DNA of 64,000 bases, taken from the NCBI RefSeq assembly GCF_039521325.1, contig NZ_BAAACD010000033.1. One strand, given 5' to 3'. Shown one piece after another: positions 31,801-41,773 of the stretch. The notes below the pieces were generated by a model, which saw nothing but the letters and a program-made list of their open reading frames with translations, was not told the origin of the DNA and did not search any database. A program made the position numbers and the translations under genes. This stretch comes from Clostridium_X cadaveris. GTDB taxonomy: Bacteria > Bacillota > Clostridia > Clostridiales > Clostridiaceae. The stretch's first letter is position 1. Every line of letters begins with the position of its first letter.

Positions 31801-34402
31801 AATCTTTGATGGAAGGAATATTTATTCTCATAAAAAGTGTATAAGATTGGAACTGGATCTTCAGGGATACTGTGATACACCAAGCAAAGATATACCTAAC
31901 TTTAACAAAAGATTATTAGAAAGCATTCCAGAATTATATACACATAGATGTGGTATATATGAAGAAGGCGGATTTGTAAAAAGATTAGAAGAGGGAACCT
32001 ATCTAGCTCATATATGTGAGCATATGATTATAGCCCTTCAAAATAGACTTGGAATTGATGCTGCTTATGGAAAAGCCAGAGAAATAAGAGGCGATATGTA
32101 TTATGATATAATACAATATGAATACAAAAAGACTGTTGTTGAGATTGCTAAATTAGCCGTAAACTTTATAAACGCTCTATGCAGTGATAGGGAGTTTAAC
32201 TTTGATGAAAAGTTTAATGATGTAAGGACTATTTATAATGAAGAAGTCATGGGACCTAGTACTATGGCTATTGTCAATGCGGCCAAAAGTAAAGAAATAC
32301 CTGTAATGAGCATGTGGGATAGTGGATTTTATATGCTTGGGTATGGAAAATACAGCAAAATTATAGAGGCTACTGTAGTGGAAGAAACTAGCTGTCCATA
32401 TGTTGATTTAGCATGTGACAAGGTAATGACAAAAAAGATATTACAAAACCAATGTATACCTGTAGCTGCAGGTGGTATAGTAAACACACTGTTAGAAGCT
32501 TTAATTCAGGCAGAATCTATAACTTATCCTGTGGTATTAAAACCTAGATATGGAAACCATGGAAATGGTGTAAAAGTAAATATAAAGAACCAAAAAGAAC
32601 TCACTGAGGCTTTCAGTGAAATTAGAAAAAATTACAATGAAATAATAATAGAGAAATACTATACAGGAAAAGATTTTAGAATATGCATGATTGACGGGAA
32701 GATGGTAGCAGCATCTTTAAGACTTCCTCCATCAGTTGTAGGAGACGGCAGAAAAACTTTAAAGGAATTAATAGGAGAATTGAATTCAGATCCTAAAAGA
32801 GGAGAAGAACATGAAAAGCCTCTTACCAAAGTTAAGATTAATGATAATATGCTAAATGCTATTTCAAGACAGGGATTTAAACTTCATTCTATTATTCCAA
32901 AAGGCGAGAAAGTATACCTAAGAGAAAATGCAAATCTTTCTACAGGTGGTACAGCCATCGATTATACAGATAAGGTGTGTAGAGAAAATATAGAGATTTT
33001 TGAGAGAGCAGCAGCGTCGCTTAATTTGAATATATGCGGAATAGATGTGTGTCATGAAGATCTTGCTATTCCATTAAAAGACAAAGGGATTATAATGGAG
33101 GTAAATGCAGGACCAGGAATAAGAATGCACCATTACCCTTATGAAGGGTCGTCAAGACCAGTTGGAGAGGCTATTGTAAATATGATGTTTAAAAATTCAC
33201 CTAAATCAATTCCTATAGTTGCAGTTACAGGAACAAATGGTAAGACAACTACAACAAGAATAATAGGGCATACATTAAGTTGTATGGGATATAGCGTAGG
33301 TATGACTACTACTAGTGGCATTTATGTAAATGACAAGTGTATTCACAAAGGTGATGACACAGGGTATGAAAGTGCTAAAACAGTACTTATGAACAAAGAT
33401 GTCGAAGTGGCAGTATTAGAAACTGCTAGAGGCGGTATTATAAGAAATGGATTATGCTATGATTTGGCTGATGTAGGGATAGTAACTAACATAAGTGAGG
33501 ACCATCTTGGACTTGATGGCATAAACACTATAGAAGATTTAGCAAATGTAAAATCTCTTGTATTAGAAGCTGTTAAAAAGGATGGGTATAGCGTAATAAA
33601 TGGTGATGATCCTGTTAGTTTGGATATTTTAAACAGAGTAAAAGGAAATCCTATAATCTTTTCAAAAGATAAGGATAATCCTTATTTGAGAGAAAATATA
33701 AAAAAAGGTGGATATGGAGTTTACATAAATGATCAATCAATATATGTAGAAAAGGATAAAAAGATTTTTTATGTAACCGATATAAAGGATATTCCTATAA
33801 CTTTAAATGGAGCATTAGATTATAATGTGGAAAATGCATTAGGTGCATGTAGTGCATTAGTTGGATTAGGCGTAGATTATTGCACTATAGCTAAAGGATT
33901 GAGAAGTTTTAAAGGCGATGAAGAAAATAATCCAGGAAGATTTAATGTATTTGAAGTTAATGGAGGGAAAGTAGTACTTGATTATGGACACAATATAGAG
34001 GGATACAAAGCTGTTATAAGAGGACTTAAAAGGTTGCCTCATAATAGACTTATTGGAGTTATAGGGGTTCCGGGAGATAGAATGGATTCTAACGTAGTAG
34101 AGGTAGGAAGAATAAGTGGAAACTTCTTTGATTATATTGTAGTTAAAGAAGATAAAGAAAAAAGAGGTCGTATGACAGGAGAAATAGCGGAGATTTTGAA
34201 AAAAGGTATTGATGAATCTTCTATAAGCAATGAAAATGTAACTACTATATTAGATGAAGTCAGTGCATTAAAAGCAGCTTTAGATATGATGAATCCGGGA
34301 GATATCGTAGTTGTATTCTTTGAAGATTTCGATGGAGTAAGAGCTCTAATAAAAAACTATATAAAAACAGAATATAGGGATGATATACCTAAATTAGGAT
34401 AA
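31781..34402 (+). CDS. cphA: Cyanophycin synthetase
   Basis: 873 residues, full family length. An N-terminal domain precedes an ATP-grasp domain (VVLKPRYGNHGNGV, GKDFRICMIDGKMVA, IMEVNAGPGIRMH). A Mur-ligase-like domain follows, with P-loop GTNGKTT at about 483-489 and NNPGRFNVF, LDYGHNIEGY near the end. Makes the storage polymer multi-L-arginyl-poly-L-aspartate from ATP, Asp and Arg. Translated from an ATG inside the end of cphB, behind AGGAGGAATTT. Storage of nitrogen in the sporulating cell is inferred from spore-gene neighbours. Confidence 0.94.
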   Translation: MKITSYKIFDGRNIYSHKKCIRLELDLQGYCDTPSKDIPNFNKRLLESIPELYTHRCGIYEEGGFVKRLEEGTYLAHICEHMIIALQNRLGIDAAYGKAREIRGDMYYDIIQYEYKKTVVEIAKLAVNFINALCSDREFNFDEKFNDVRTIYNEEVMGPSTMAIVNAAKSKEIPVMSMWDSGFYMLGYGKYSKIIEATVVEETSCPYVDLACDKVMTKKILQNQCIPVAAGGIVNTLLEALIQAESITYPVVLKPRYGNHGNGVKVNIKNQKELTEAFSEIRKNYNEIIIEKYYTGKDFRICMIDGKMVAASLRLPPSVVGDGRKTLKELIGELNSDPKRGEEHEKPLTKVKINDNMLNAISRQGFKLHSIIPKGEKVYLRENANLSTGGTAIDYTDKVCRENIEIFERAAASLNLNICGIDVCHEDLAIPLKDKGIIMEVNAGPGIRMHHYPYEGSSRPVGEAIVNMMFKNSPKSIPIVAVTGTNGKTTTTRIIGHTLSCMGYSVGMTTTSGIYVNDKCIHKGDDTGYESAKTVLMNKDVEVAVLETARGGIIRNGLCYDLADVGIVTNISEDHLGLDGINTIEDLANVKSLVLEAVKKDGYSVINGDDPVSLDILNRVKGNPIIFSKDKDNPYLRENIKKGGYGVYINDQSIYVEKDKKIFYVTDIKDIPITLNGALDYNVENALGACSALVGLGVDYCTIAKGLRSFKGDEENNPGRFNVFEVNGGKVVLDYGHNIEGYKAVIRGLKRLPHNRLIGVIGVPGDRMDSNVVEVGRISGNFFDYIVVKEDKEKRGRMTGEIAEILKKGIDESSISNENVTTILDEVSALKAALDMMNPGDIVVVFFEDFDGVRALIKNYIKTEYRDDIPKLG

Positions 34403-34534
34403 TTAGCAATAGATAATTTTTTATAAGGAGTCAACAAATATTGCTGTAAAATAATTTTTGTAATATAAATTTTCTTTATAAAAGAGAGAGTTCTCATTTA
34501 TATTCTAAGAAAAAAATGTATAATTAATTTATAC

Positions 34535-34590
34535 AGCGTGTAGTTTTGATAAACGTAAGTCCAATTATCAAAACCACACGCTTTTTATTT
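34535..34590 (+). terminator. Rho-independent terminator after cphA
   Basis: AGCGTGTAGTTTTGATAA (34535-34552) / TTATCAAAACCACACGCT (34565-34582) followed by TTTTATTTT. The rest of the 297-base gap shows no gene. Confidence 0.92.
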
Positions 34591-34699
34591 TATAGAAATT
34601 ATTAATTGTCATCTTAAGGACTCATTTTAATTGTATCTAGAGTATATTAATATTATGATATATAATATAGAAATGAGAATTCAATAAGGTGGGATATAT

Positions 34700-35542
34700 A
34701 TGAAAGTAAAAGCCTATGGAAAAGTTAATCTTTCTTTAGATATTGTAGGCAAGAGAGAAGATGGATATCATTTTTTAGAAATGATAATGCAGACTATAGA
34801 TTTGTATGATGTGATAAATGTAGTAAAAATTCCATCTGGAATAGAAATAAAGTGTAATAAAAATTATGTGCCAACAGATAGGAGAAATATAGCTTATAGG
34901 GCAGCTGAATTGTTTCTAGAAACTTTTAAAATAAAAAATGGAGTTAGAATAGAAATAGAAAAGAATATACCTGTAGCGGCAGGTCTTGCAGGGGGAAGTA
35001 CTGATGGAGCGGCTGTCATAAAAGCTATGAATAATTTATTTAATGTAAATGTGCCTAAAGAAAAATTGGCGGCTATAGGAGTTACTATAGGTGCAGATAT
35101 ACCATTTTGCATATATGGTGGAACAGCTTTAATTAAAGGTATAGGAGAAGAAGTTACACCTTTAAAGAGATTTCAAAATCATATACTGGTTCTAGTTAAG
35201 CCGAATTTTGGAGTATCAACAAAAGAAGTTTATGGATCTATAGATATAAAAAAGATTCATAAGCATCCAAATACAAAAGCTCTAATACAAGCAATAGAAA
35301 GAGAAGATGAGAAATTTATAAGCAGAAATATGAAAAATGTACTGGAAAATGTCACATTAAATAAGCATAGGGTATTAAAAGATATAAAGCGTGAAATGAT
35401 GAAAATGGGAGCAGAAGGTTCTCTTATGAGTGGCAGCGGGCCTACTGTCTTTGGTATTTTTGACAACATGTTAGAAGCACAAAAATGTTATGATGCAATG
35501 AAGAAGAATTTTAATGAGGTATATATAACAAGAACTATATAA
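34700..35542 (+). CDS. ispE: 4-diphosphocytidyl-2-C-methyl-D-erythritol kinase
   Basis: 280 residues. GHMP kinase: AYGKVNLSLDIVGKREDGYH at the start, VAAGLAGGSTDGAAV phosphate loop (about 93-107), and LMSGSGPTVFGIF near the end. Catalyses the ATP-dependent step of the non-mevalonate isoprenoid pathway. ATG with AAGGTGGG upstream. Confidence 0.96.
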   Translation: MKVKAYGKVNLSLDIVGKREDGYHFLEMIMQTIDLYDVINVVKIPSGIEIKCNKNYVPTDRRNIAYRAAELFLETFKIKNGVRIEIEKNIPVAAGLAGGSTDGAAVIKAMNNLFNVNVPKEKLAAIGVTIGADIPFCIYGGTALIKGIGEEVTPLKRFQNHILVLVKPNFGVSTKEVYGSIDIKKIHKHPNTKALIQAIEREDEKFISRNMKNVLENVTLNKHRVLKDIKREMMKMGAEGSLMSGSGPTVFGIFDNMLEAQKCYDAMKKNFNEVYITRTI

Positions 35543-35645
35543 GATAAGAATTTGTTATCTAGGAGTGTGAATATTGTTATAGAATATCTAAAAAGAGATG
35601 TGAGTGTTATAATTGATATAAATCAAATAGAAAAATAATCGTGTT

Positions 35646-35725
35646 AGAGATGCTATTATTAAGTTCATTTTCGAGATTTTTTAGGAATCTTGACTGAACT
35701 TAAATTAATAGTATCTCTTTTTGCA
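35646..35725 (+). terminator. Long-stem rho-independent terminator after ispE
   Basis: AGAGATGCTATTATTAAGTTCA (35646-35667) pairs, with a few mismatches, with 35695-35718 and is followed by TTTTTGC. Unusually long stem with a 27-base loop that can itself fold. Confidence 0.8.
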
Positions 35726-35796
35726 TAGAATTTATTTTATTGAAAAAAATAAACTGAGGACACAATAATGAATTCAATATAATGGGAGGGGTTATA

Positions 35797-37263
35797 GTGA
35801 AGGAAGAAAAAGGTATAAAGGTGTATGAGAAACTAGAAGATAATCTCATATATATAAAATCTGTATTAGAGGGTGCCTCAGATATTGTATATAGAACATT
35901 TGAAGGTGGGAATAATAACGCCGCACTTATATACATTGATGGGATGGCAGATAAAGTTCTGTTAAATGAATATGTGTTAGAAGAATTTATGAGCAACAAA
36001 GAAAGTATGTCTCTAGAAATGATAAAAGAAAGAGTAATAACCCTTACAGATTTAAAAGAAATAGATTCTTTAGATGATGGCATAACTGCATTATTATCCG
36101 GTGATACACTAATGCTTTTAGATGGAAGTACTAAAGCATTAGTATTTGCTACAAGAGCATGGCCTAATAGAGGAGTAGGAGAACCAGCAGGAGAGACAGT
36201 AGTAAGAGGTCCGAGAGAAGGCTTTACAGAGACTATACGGTTTAATTCTGTTCTTCTTAGAAGAAGAATTAGGGATCCAAGATTAAAGGTTGAACCAATG
36301 TCTCTTGGAGAAAGGTCAAAAACTGATATTAACATAACTTACATAAAAGATATAGTTGATGAAAAAGTTTTAGAGGAAACTAAGAAGAGACTGAACAAGA
36401 TTGACATAGATGCCATATTAGATAGTGGATACGTGTCTCAGCTTATAGAAGATGATCCTTGGAGTGTTTTTCCACAGATTCAATCTACAGAAAGGCCTGA
36501 TGTTGTAGCAGCAGCTCTTTATGAAGGGAGAGTTGGTATCCTTGTAGACAATTCTCCATTTGCACTTATAGTACCAGCTACACTTCCACAGTTTTTTCAA
36601 TCACCAGATGATTATTATCAAAGATGGATGTATGGTTCTTTAACAAGGCTTATAAGGGCATTTGCTATAATCTTAGCAGTGGTTCTACCAGGGTTGTACG
36701 TAGCGGTAACTTCTTTTCATACCTCTATAATACCTACTAAACTTGCTTATTCTATAGCAGCAGCTAGAGAGGGAGTGCCATTTCCAGCTTTTGTAGAAGC
36801 TTTGCTCATGGAAATAAGTATGGCATTGCTTTTAGAAGCCATCGTAAGACTGCCTAAAGCTATAGGAGCTACTATTGGGATAGTTGGAGGTCTTGTGATA
36901 GGTCAGGCCGCAGTGAGCGCCGGAATAATAAGTCCTATAATGGTAATAATAGTTGGAGTTACTTCTATTACAAGTTTTATAACATCAAATTATGAGGTTA
37001 CCTATGCTTTAAGAATAGTTAGGTTCTTAATAATAATAGCAGCATCTATAGCAGGGCTTTATGGAATAACCTTTGGATGTATACTTTTTTTAATACATTT
37101 GATTAAACTTAAAAGCTTTGGATATTCTTATTTGTCTCCAGTTGTAGAAACAACTAAAGATAACTTTAAGGATTTATTCTTTAGGTATCCATGGAAAAAG
37201 TTCATTAGAAGACCAGATTTTATGGATATAGGAGATAAGATAAGACAAAAAGAAACACCTTAA
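35797..37263 (+). CDS. Spore germinant receptor, GerA/GerKA-type subunit
   Basis: 488 residues. Soluble N-terminal domain, then the GerA core (RAWPNRGVGEPAGETVVRGP, RTRDPRL-like RRRIRDPRLKVE), and about five membrane segments from residue 285 on (AFAIILAVVLPGLYVAV, AIGATIGIVGGLVIGQAA). The A subunit sits in the spore inner membrane and helps sense germinant. Start is GTG 35797 behind GGGAGGGG; a longer reading from 35782 would run through the ribosome site. First of a three-gene operon. Confidence 0.92.
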   Translation: MKEEKGIKVYEKLEDNLIYIKSVLEGASDIVYRTFEGGNNNAALIYIDGMADKVLLNEYVLEEFMSNKESMSLEMIKERVITLTDLKEIDSLDDGITALLSGDTLMLLDGSTKALVFATRAWPNRGVGEPAGETVVRGPREGFTETIRFNSVLLRRRIRDPRLKVEPMSLGERSKTDINITYIKDIVDEKVLEETKKRLNKIDIDAILDSGYVSQLIEDDPWSVFPQIQSTERPDVVAAALYEGRVGILVDNSPFALIVPATLPQFFQSPDDYYQRWMYGSLTRLIRAFAIILAVVLPGLYVAVTSFHTSIIPTKLAYSIAAAREGVPFPAFVEALLMEISMALLLEAIVRLPKAIGATIGIVGGLVIGQAAVSAGIISPIMVIIVGVTSITSFITSNYEVTYALRIVRFLIIIAASIAGLYGITFGCILFLIHLIKLKSFGYSYLSPVVETTKDNFKDLFFRYPWKKFIRRPDFMDIGDKIRQKETP

Positions 37264-37278
37264 AAAGGAGGGAATTGT

Positions 37279-38379
37279 ATGAATGATGAGAGCATAAGAC
37301 CGTACGGGCTATTTACGACAATTGTACTCACAACTATAGGTGTAGGGGCATTTTCTTATCCTAGATACGTGTGTGAGGTGGCAGGCAGAGACGGCTGGAT
37401 AAGTGCATTGGTTGCAGGTGTGCTTGCACTTATCATGGTATCTTTAATATATTATGTACAAAAACTCAACAATTTTGACTCTTATGTAGAGATAATTTTT
37501 AATTCATTTGGAAAGTTTTTTGGATATATAATTTTATTTTTATTTATGATTTATGTAGTTGTAACCTTATCCGTAGACATGAGGAGATTTGCTGAGGTTT
37601 TAAAGATTTACTTGCTTCAAAATACTCCAATAGAATTTTTGGTTTTAACTATATTAGCCTTAGGAATATATGTGGTTGGTTTTGGCGTTGGAGATTTAAT
37701 GAAATTTAATGAAGTCGTATTTTTCATAGTATTTATACCTATGATTTTAGGTTTTATATTTTTGATAAATTCTGTTGACTTTACAAATATAATGCCAATT
37801 GGGAAAAGCGGTATATATGAAACATATGTAAGTGGAGTTTATAGGGGGTTCTTAGCATTTGGGGGTTATGAAATATTATTTTTAACAGCACCGTTTATAA
37901 AAGATAGAAAAAAAATTAAGAAAATAACTCTATGGTCTATAATTTTCATAGCTGTTTTTTATTCTTTCTTAACAATATATTGTATTTCTATATTTGAGGT
38001 AGAAGAAACAAAGAGTTTGCTATGGCCCGCTATAACCATGATAGCATCTATAGATATACCTGGAAACTTTGTGGAAAGATGGGAAGGCATAGTTATGATT
38101 TTGTGGATATTATTTTATTTTACTACATTTATAGCTTTACTTTATTTTGCATGCTACACAATGAGATATGGATTTAAGATAAGAAAAGCAAGGATAGGAG
38201 CTATAATATTAATTCCTATAATTTATTTTATAACCATGTATGCTGACAATATAATTCACCTAGATTATCTCTGCAAAAAGTTATTAATTCCATTAGAATT
38301 TATAAATATAGTTATAGTACCTATATTGCTTTTTATAATTAATGTTATAAAAAAGGAAAGAAGGAGGGGGGTACGATGA
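37279..38379 (+). CDS. Spore germinant receptor, GerB-type subunit
   Basis: 366 residues, about ten membrane segments of the amino-acid/polyamine transporter superfamily (TTIVLTTIGVGAFSYPRYV, GYIILFLFMIYVVVTLSVDM). The B subunit is the membrane part thought to bind the germinant. Starts 15 bases after the A gene (AAGGAGGG) and overlaps the C gene by four bases. Confidence 0.92.
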   Translation: MNDESIRPYGLFTTIVLTTIGVGAFSYPRYVCEVAGRDGWISALVAGVLALIMVSLIYYVQKLNNFDSYVEIIFNSFGKFFGYIILFLFMIYVVVTLSVDMRRFAEVLKIYLLQNTPIEFLVLTILALGIYVVGFGVGDLMKFNEVVFFIVFIPMILGFIFLINSVDFTNIMPIGKSGIYETYVSGVYRGFLAFGGYEILFLTAPFIKDRKKIKKITLWSIIFIAVFYSFLTIYCISIFEVEETKSLLWPAITMIASIDIPGNFVERWEGIVMILWILFYFTTFIALLYFACYTMRYGFKIRKARIGAIILIPIIYFITMYADNIIHLDYLCKKLLIPLEFINIVIVPILLFIINVIKKERRRGVR

Positions 38380-39557
38380 AACATAGAAAGCTGATCGCTA
38401 CGTTTTTAATTGTGCTATTCCCTCTTATATTTAGTGGTTGCTGGGATAAGTATGAGATAGAAAGAAAGGTATTTGTGTCTACAATAGGGATAGATGTTGG
38501 AGAAGATATAGACAAGGAACAGAAAATAAAGGATGAGAATAAAGAAGGAGCATATAGTGCTAGAAATATAAAGAAGCTAAAGATAACTTATGGTTTTCCA
38601 GACATAAGTCACTTTTCGCCTTCTCAAGCTGTAATTGAAAAGGATGGTACAATAACAGTGAGTACGTACTCTATGGAGGGAGCTTTTGCAGAAGCAAATA
38701 ATAAAAGTAGCAGAAGCATATATTTAGGTCATGCTAGATTGATTCTTATAAATCAGGAACTTTTTAAATATCCAGATACTTTTAGAGAAATTGTTGACTA
38801 TATAAGAAGACAATCGAATTTAAATAGAAAAATATATGTTGTTCTAACTGATGGACCTGTAGAACAGTTTATGAAGGCTGAATTCGATATAGATAAACAT
38901 ATACAGACGTATATAAGTGGGATATTAGAAAATAATCAAAGCTTTGAATCAGCAGTAGAAGTATCTTTAAATGACTTTTTAACCAGCCTTGCTGAAAAAG
39001 GTAATGCTATTTTGCCTATACTAAAAATGGATCGAGAAAATAAGGAAATAAAACTTAGCGGTATAGGGGTTATGGAGAATTATGAATTTAAAGGTCAACT
39101 AAATGATGCAGAGACTACTACAGTAGAAGTGCTTAGGGGAAAGGCAAAAAAAGTAGTAAAGGTTGTGAACTTAGAAGGTCATCCTTACGACTACGAGATA
39201 GAAAGAGTACGAAGGAAAATAGAAGTCAGCGAAAATGATGGTAAAGTGAACATAAATATTTATCTTAAGCTTAGTGGTGCTATAAAAGAGGGATATAAGG
39301 AAAGACCTTTGACTCTAGAAGAAATAGATGAACTTGAATCTATTTTTAATAATACTATAGCAGAAGAAGGTACAAAGATTATGAAAAGTATTCAGCAGAA
39401 CATAGGTATTGATATTGTAGGAATAGATGATTATATAAGAAAATTTAAACCATCAATATGGGAGAAGTTTGGAGAGAATTGGTCCGAAGTATATTCGAAT
39501 AGCAAAATCAATATAGAGGTAGATACGAACATAAAGACCACAGGTATAATTAAATAA
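38376..39557 (+). CDS. Spore germinant receptor, Ger(x)C lipoprotein subunit
   Basis: 393 residues. Signal peptide with lipobox IFSGC (Cys22), then CWDKYEIERKVFVSTIGIDV, the standard Ger(x)C opening. The C subunit is lipid-anchored on the outer face of the inner spore membrane. ATG overlaps the B gene stop; AAGGAGGGGGG site. Terminator follows. Confidence 0.92.
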   Translation: MKHRKLIATFLIVLFPLIFSGCWDKYEIERKVFVSTIGIDVGEDIDKEQKIKDENKEGAYSARNIKKLKITYGFPDISHFSPSQAVIEKDGTITVSTYSMEGAFAEANNKSSRSIYLGHARLILINQELFKYPDTFREIVDYIRRQSNLNRKIYVVLTDGPVEQFMKAEFDIDKHIQTYISGILENNQSFESAVEVSLNDFLTSLAEKGNAILPILKMDRENKEIKLSGIGVMENYEFKGQLNDAETTTVEVLRGKAKKVVKVVNLEGHPYDYEIERVRRKIEVSENDGKVNINIYLKLSGAIKEGYKERPLTLEEIDELESIFNNTIAEEGTKIMKSIQQNIGIDIVGIDDYIRKFKPSIWEKFGENWSEVYSNSKINIEVDTNIKTTGIIK

Positions 39558-39567
39558 CTAAATTAAA

Positions 39568-39640
39568 AACATTCTTCAAATGAAAGTTATATTCTAGATT
39601 GATTTTATTAAGCTTTCAAAAAGAAGAATGTTTTTTCTTT
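39568..39640 (+). terminator. Rho-independent terminator after the ger operon
   Basis: AACATTCTTC (39568-39577) / GAAGAATGTT (39623-39632) with inner TGAAAG/CTTTCA, T run TTTTTTC. Confidence 0.82.
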
Positions 39641-39704
39641 AAAAAATTTTAGAATCTATGTATAAAAAACCTTATATTGTAAATAATAACAACTAAAGGA
39701 GAGG

Positions 39705-40346
39705 ATGAGTGGTATGAAGAAAGTAATAGCATTAGTGCTTAGTTTTATAGGAATTATAGTTTTATTTAATGGATATAATAAAAATGTACAAGCAGAGGAA
39801 ACTAAAGAAAGTATGAGTTCAAAGATAATAAGATTTCATGTATTGGCAAACAGTGATAGTGAAGAGGATCAAGCTCTTAAACTCAAAGTTAGAGATCAGG
39901 TTTTAGGGTATATAGCTCCAAAGCTTAAAGAGTCAAAGTCAAAAGAGCAATCTAGAAATATTTTAATAAGTGAAGAAGAAAATGTTAGGAATATATGCTT
40001 AAAAGCAATTAGAGATAACGGATATGATTATGGAGTGAACATACAGCTTAATAAGCAGAACTTTCCTGTAAAGACTTATGGTAATATAGTTCTTCCTCAA
40101 GGAGAATATGAAGCTTATAGAATACTTATAGGAAATGGAGAGGGACAAAATTGGTGGTGTGTTATGTTTCCTCCTCTATGTTTTGTTGATATATCAAAAG
40201 GTGAACCGGCTTATGATGAAAATGAAAAAAATATGAAAGAAGTTTTAGACGACGAAGAATATAACTTAGTAGATGGAACTAAAAAAGAGAAAGATGTTAC
40301 TTTTGGATTTAAAATAGTAGAGATTATAAAAAGCTTTTTTAGTTAG
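39705..40346 (+). CDS. spoIIR: Stage II sporulation protein R
   Basis: 213 residues. N-terminal signal/anchor (KKVIALVLSFIGIIVLFNGY), then IIRFHVLANSDSEEDQALKLKVRD, the hallmark of SpoIIR, and NWWCVMFPPLCFVD. Secreted from the forespore to trigger SpoIIGA cleavage of pro-sigma-E in the mother cell. Two starts are possible: ATG 39705 (ribosome site rather close) or ATG 39714 (rather far from AAAGGAG). Confidence 0.94.
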   Translation: MSGMKKVIALVLSFIGIIVLFNGYNKNVQAEETKESMSSKIIRFHVLANSDSEEDQALKLKVRDQVLGYIAPKLKESKSKEQSRNILISEEENVRNICLKAIRDNGYDYGVNIQLNKQNFPVKTYGNIVLPQGEYEAYRILIGNGEGQNWWCVMFPPLCFVDISKGEPAYDENEKNMKEVLDDEEYNLVDGTKKEKDVTFGFKIVEIIKSFFS

Positions 40347-40375
40347 TGTGAATTGAAGAAAATAAAAGTAGAATA

Positions 40376-40416
40376 GGGTATATTATAAAATGACTCAAGC
40401 ATTTTATAATATACCC
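40376..40416. terminator. Perfect 17-bp hairpin shared by convergent genes
   Basis: GGGTATATTATAAAATG (40376-40392) / CATTTTATAATATACCC (40400-40416). The right arm overlaps the last codons of the minus-strand glycosyltransferase. Confidence 0.7.
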
Positions 40417-41534
40417 TTATTTGATGTCAGACAGCTTTTCATTAAATCTATAATGTTGTTTCCAGAGAAAGGTTTTGCAAAATTTGCATATCTATCTTTC
40501 ATTGAACTTAAAAGCTCAGGATTCATTAAAATATAGCTTATTTTTTTGCTACAACTCATATCATCATTGACTTGAAAAGCAAGCTTATGTTTTATTAAAA
40601 ATTCAGCATTTTTTTCCTCTTGTCCTGGTATAGGTGAGATAAGAAAAAGAGGTACATGACAAATCAGAGCTTCAGAAACTGTTAGTCCTCCAGGCTTAGA
40701 TATAAGCAAGTCTGAACATCTCATATATTTGTTTACTTCATCAGTATAACCAAGGATAAAAGTCTTTTTTGAAGCAAATTTAGATCTTTCAGTTAAGGCG
40801 GACTTTAATTTTTCGTTACTACCTGTTATAACGATAATCTGAAAATCAAAATTTATTAAAAGAAGTTCATCATAAACCTTTAAAATATTACCTATACCAA
40901 GACTCCCACCCATTATCAAAATAGTAATTTTATTTGGAGAGAGACCAATGGATTTCAAGGTTTCGGCTTTAGGGTAAGGAATTAAAAATTTAGGTGATAC
41001 AGGAATTCCAAAGTCATAAACCAGTGAAGCAGGAACTTTTCTTTTTATCATTTCAATCTTCATCTCTTTACTTGACACAACATATCCATCTATATTGGGA
41101 TGAATCCAAAATTTATGAGGCGAATAGTCTGTCAATATTGATATTATAGGACATGAAATCTTTCCATTTACTTTTAGTGAAGAAAGCATGTCATTAGAAA
41201 AAGGATGAGTAGATATTATGACATCTGGATTAAAATTATAAATTAAAGAAAGTAGTTTTGGTGATATAAAATTTACAAGTCTACTTGATATGGAATAAAG
41301 TAGTTCAGTATTTTCAGTATGTCTATATAAAAAGCCAAAAGAAGCTGGAGAGATTTTTAAACTTTTCAAATAAGTGCCGATTATTAGCTTATCTAATATA
41401 GGATTTATATAGTTGAAAGTATCTATTATCTCAACATTAGACTTTGGATCATCTAATTTTATATAAGATTTTAAAGAGAACGCTGCGTGCATATGTCCCC
41501 CGCCTGCTGATATAGAAAATATTAGAACATTCAT
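40404..41534 (-). CDS. Diacylglycerol glycosyltransferase (UgtP/MGDG synthase-like)
   Basis: 376 residues. MNVLIFSISAGGGHMHAA is the MGDG-synthase N-terminal pattern (SxGxGH). ILIMGGSLGIGNI and SKPGGLTVSEAL are the GT28 nucleotide-sugar binding parts. Adds sugar to diacylglycerol, giving glycolipid for the membrane or lipoteichoic acid anchor. Start taken as ATG 41534, where homology begins; its ribosome site (GAAAGG) is weak. An upstream hydrophobic extension to 41606 is probably untranslated. Confidence 0.85.
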   Translation of the reverse strand: MNVLIFSISAGGGHMHAAFSLKSYIKLDDPKSNVEIIDTFNYINPILDKLIIGTYLKSLKISPASFGFLYRHTENTELLYSISSRLVNFISPKLLSLIYNFNPDVIISTHPFSNDMLSSLKVNGKISCPIISILTDYSPHKFWIHPNIDGYVVSSKEMKIEMIKRKVPASLVYDFGIPVSPKFLIPYPKAETLKSIGLSPNKITILIMGGSLGIGNILKVYDELLLINFDFQIIVITGSNEKLKSALTERSKFASKKTFILGYTDEVNKYMRCSDLLISKPGGLTVSEALICHVPLFLISPIPGQEEKNAEFLIKHKLAFQVNDDMSCSKKISYILMNPELLSSMKDRYANFAKPFSGNNIIDLMKSCLTSNKGIL

Positions 41535-41773
41535 TATCGTACCAATACCTTTCAAAATATTAATAAATAAGTTAAAATAATTTAATATTATAGTAACAAA
41601 TACCATTATAGTATATGATTGTTAAGAATGTATTAGAAAAAACTAAAAAAAATCTTAAAAATAACTTATATTTGTAAAAAGAGTTTAAAAATATATTTAG
41701 ATTAGTACTATTGCAACTTAAGAGAAGTTATTCTAAAATTTTATATAGTACACCTATAGAAAGGAATGGCGAA

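Noticed and set aside
35569..35638. Short frame of about 23 codons after ispE
   Set aside because: Has a possible GTG and AGGAG, but is too short and without recognisable sequence; at most the remnant of a lost gene.
41535..41606. N-terminal hydrophobic extension of the diacylglycerol glycosyltransferase
   Set aside because: Family similarity starts at MNVLIFSISAGGG and members are not membrane-anchored by an extra helix; the extension lacks a better ribosome site.
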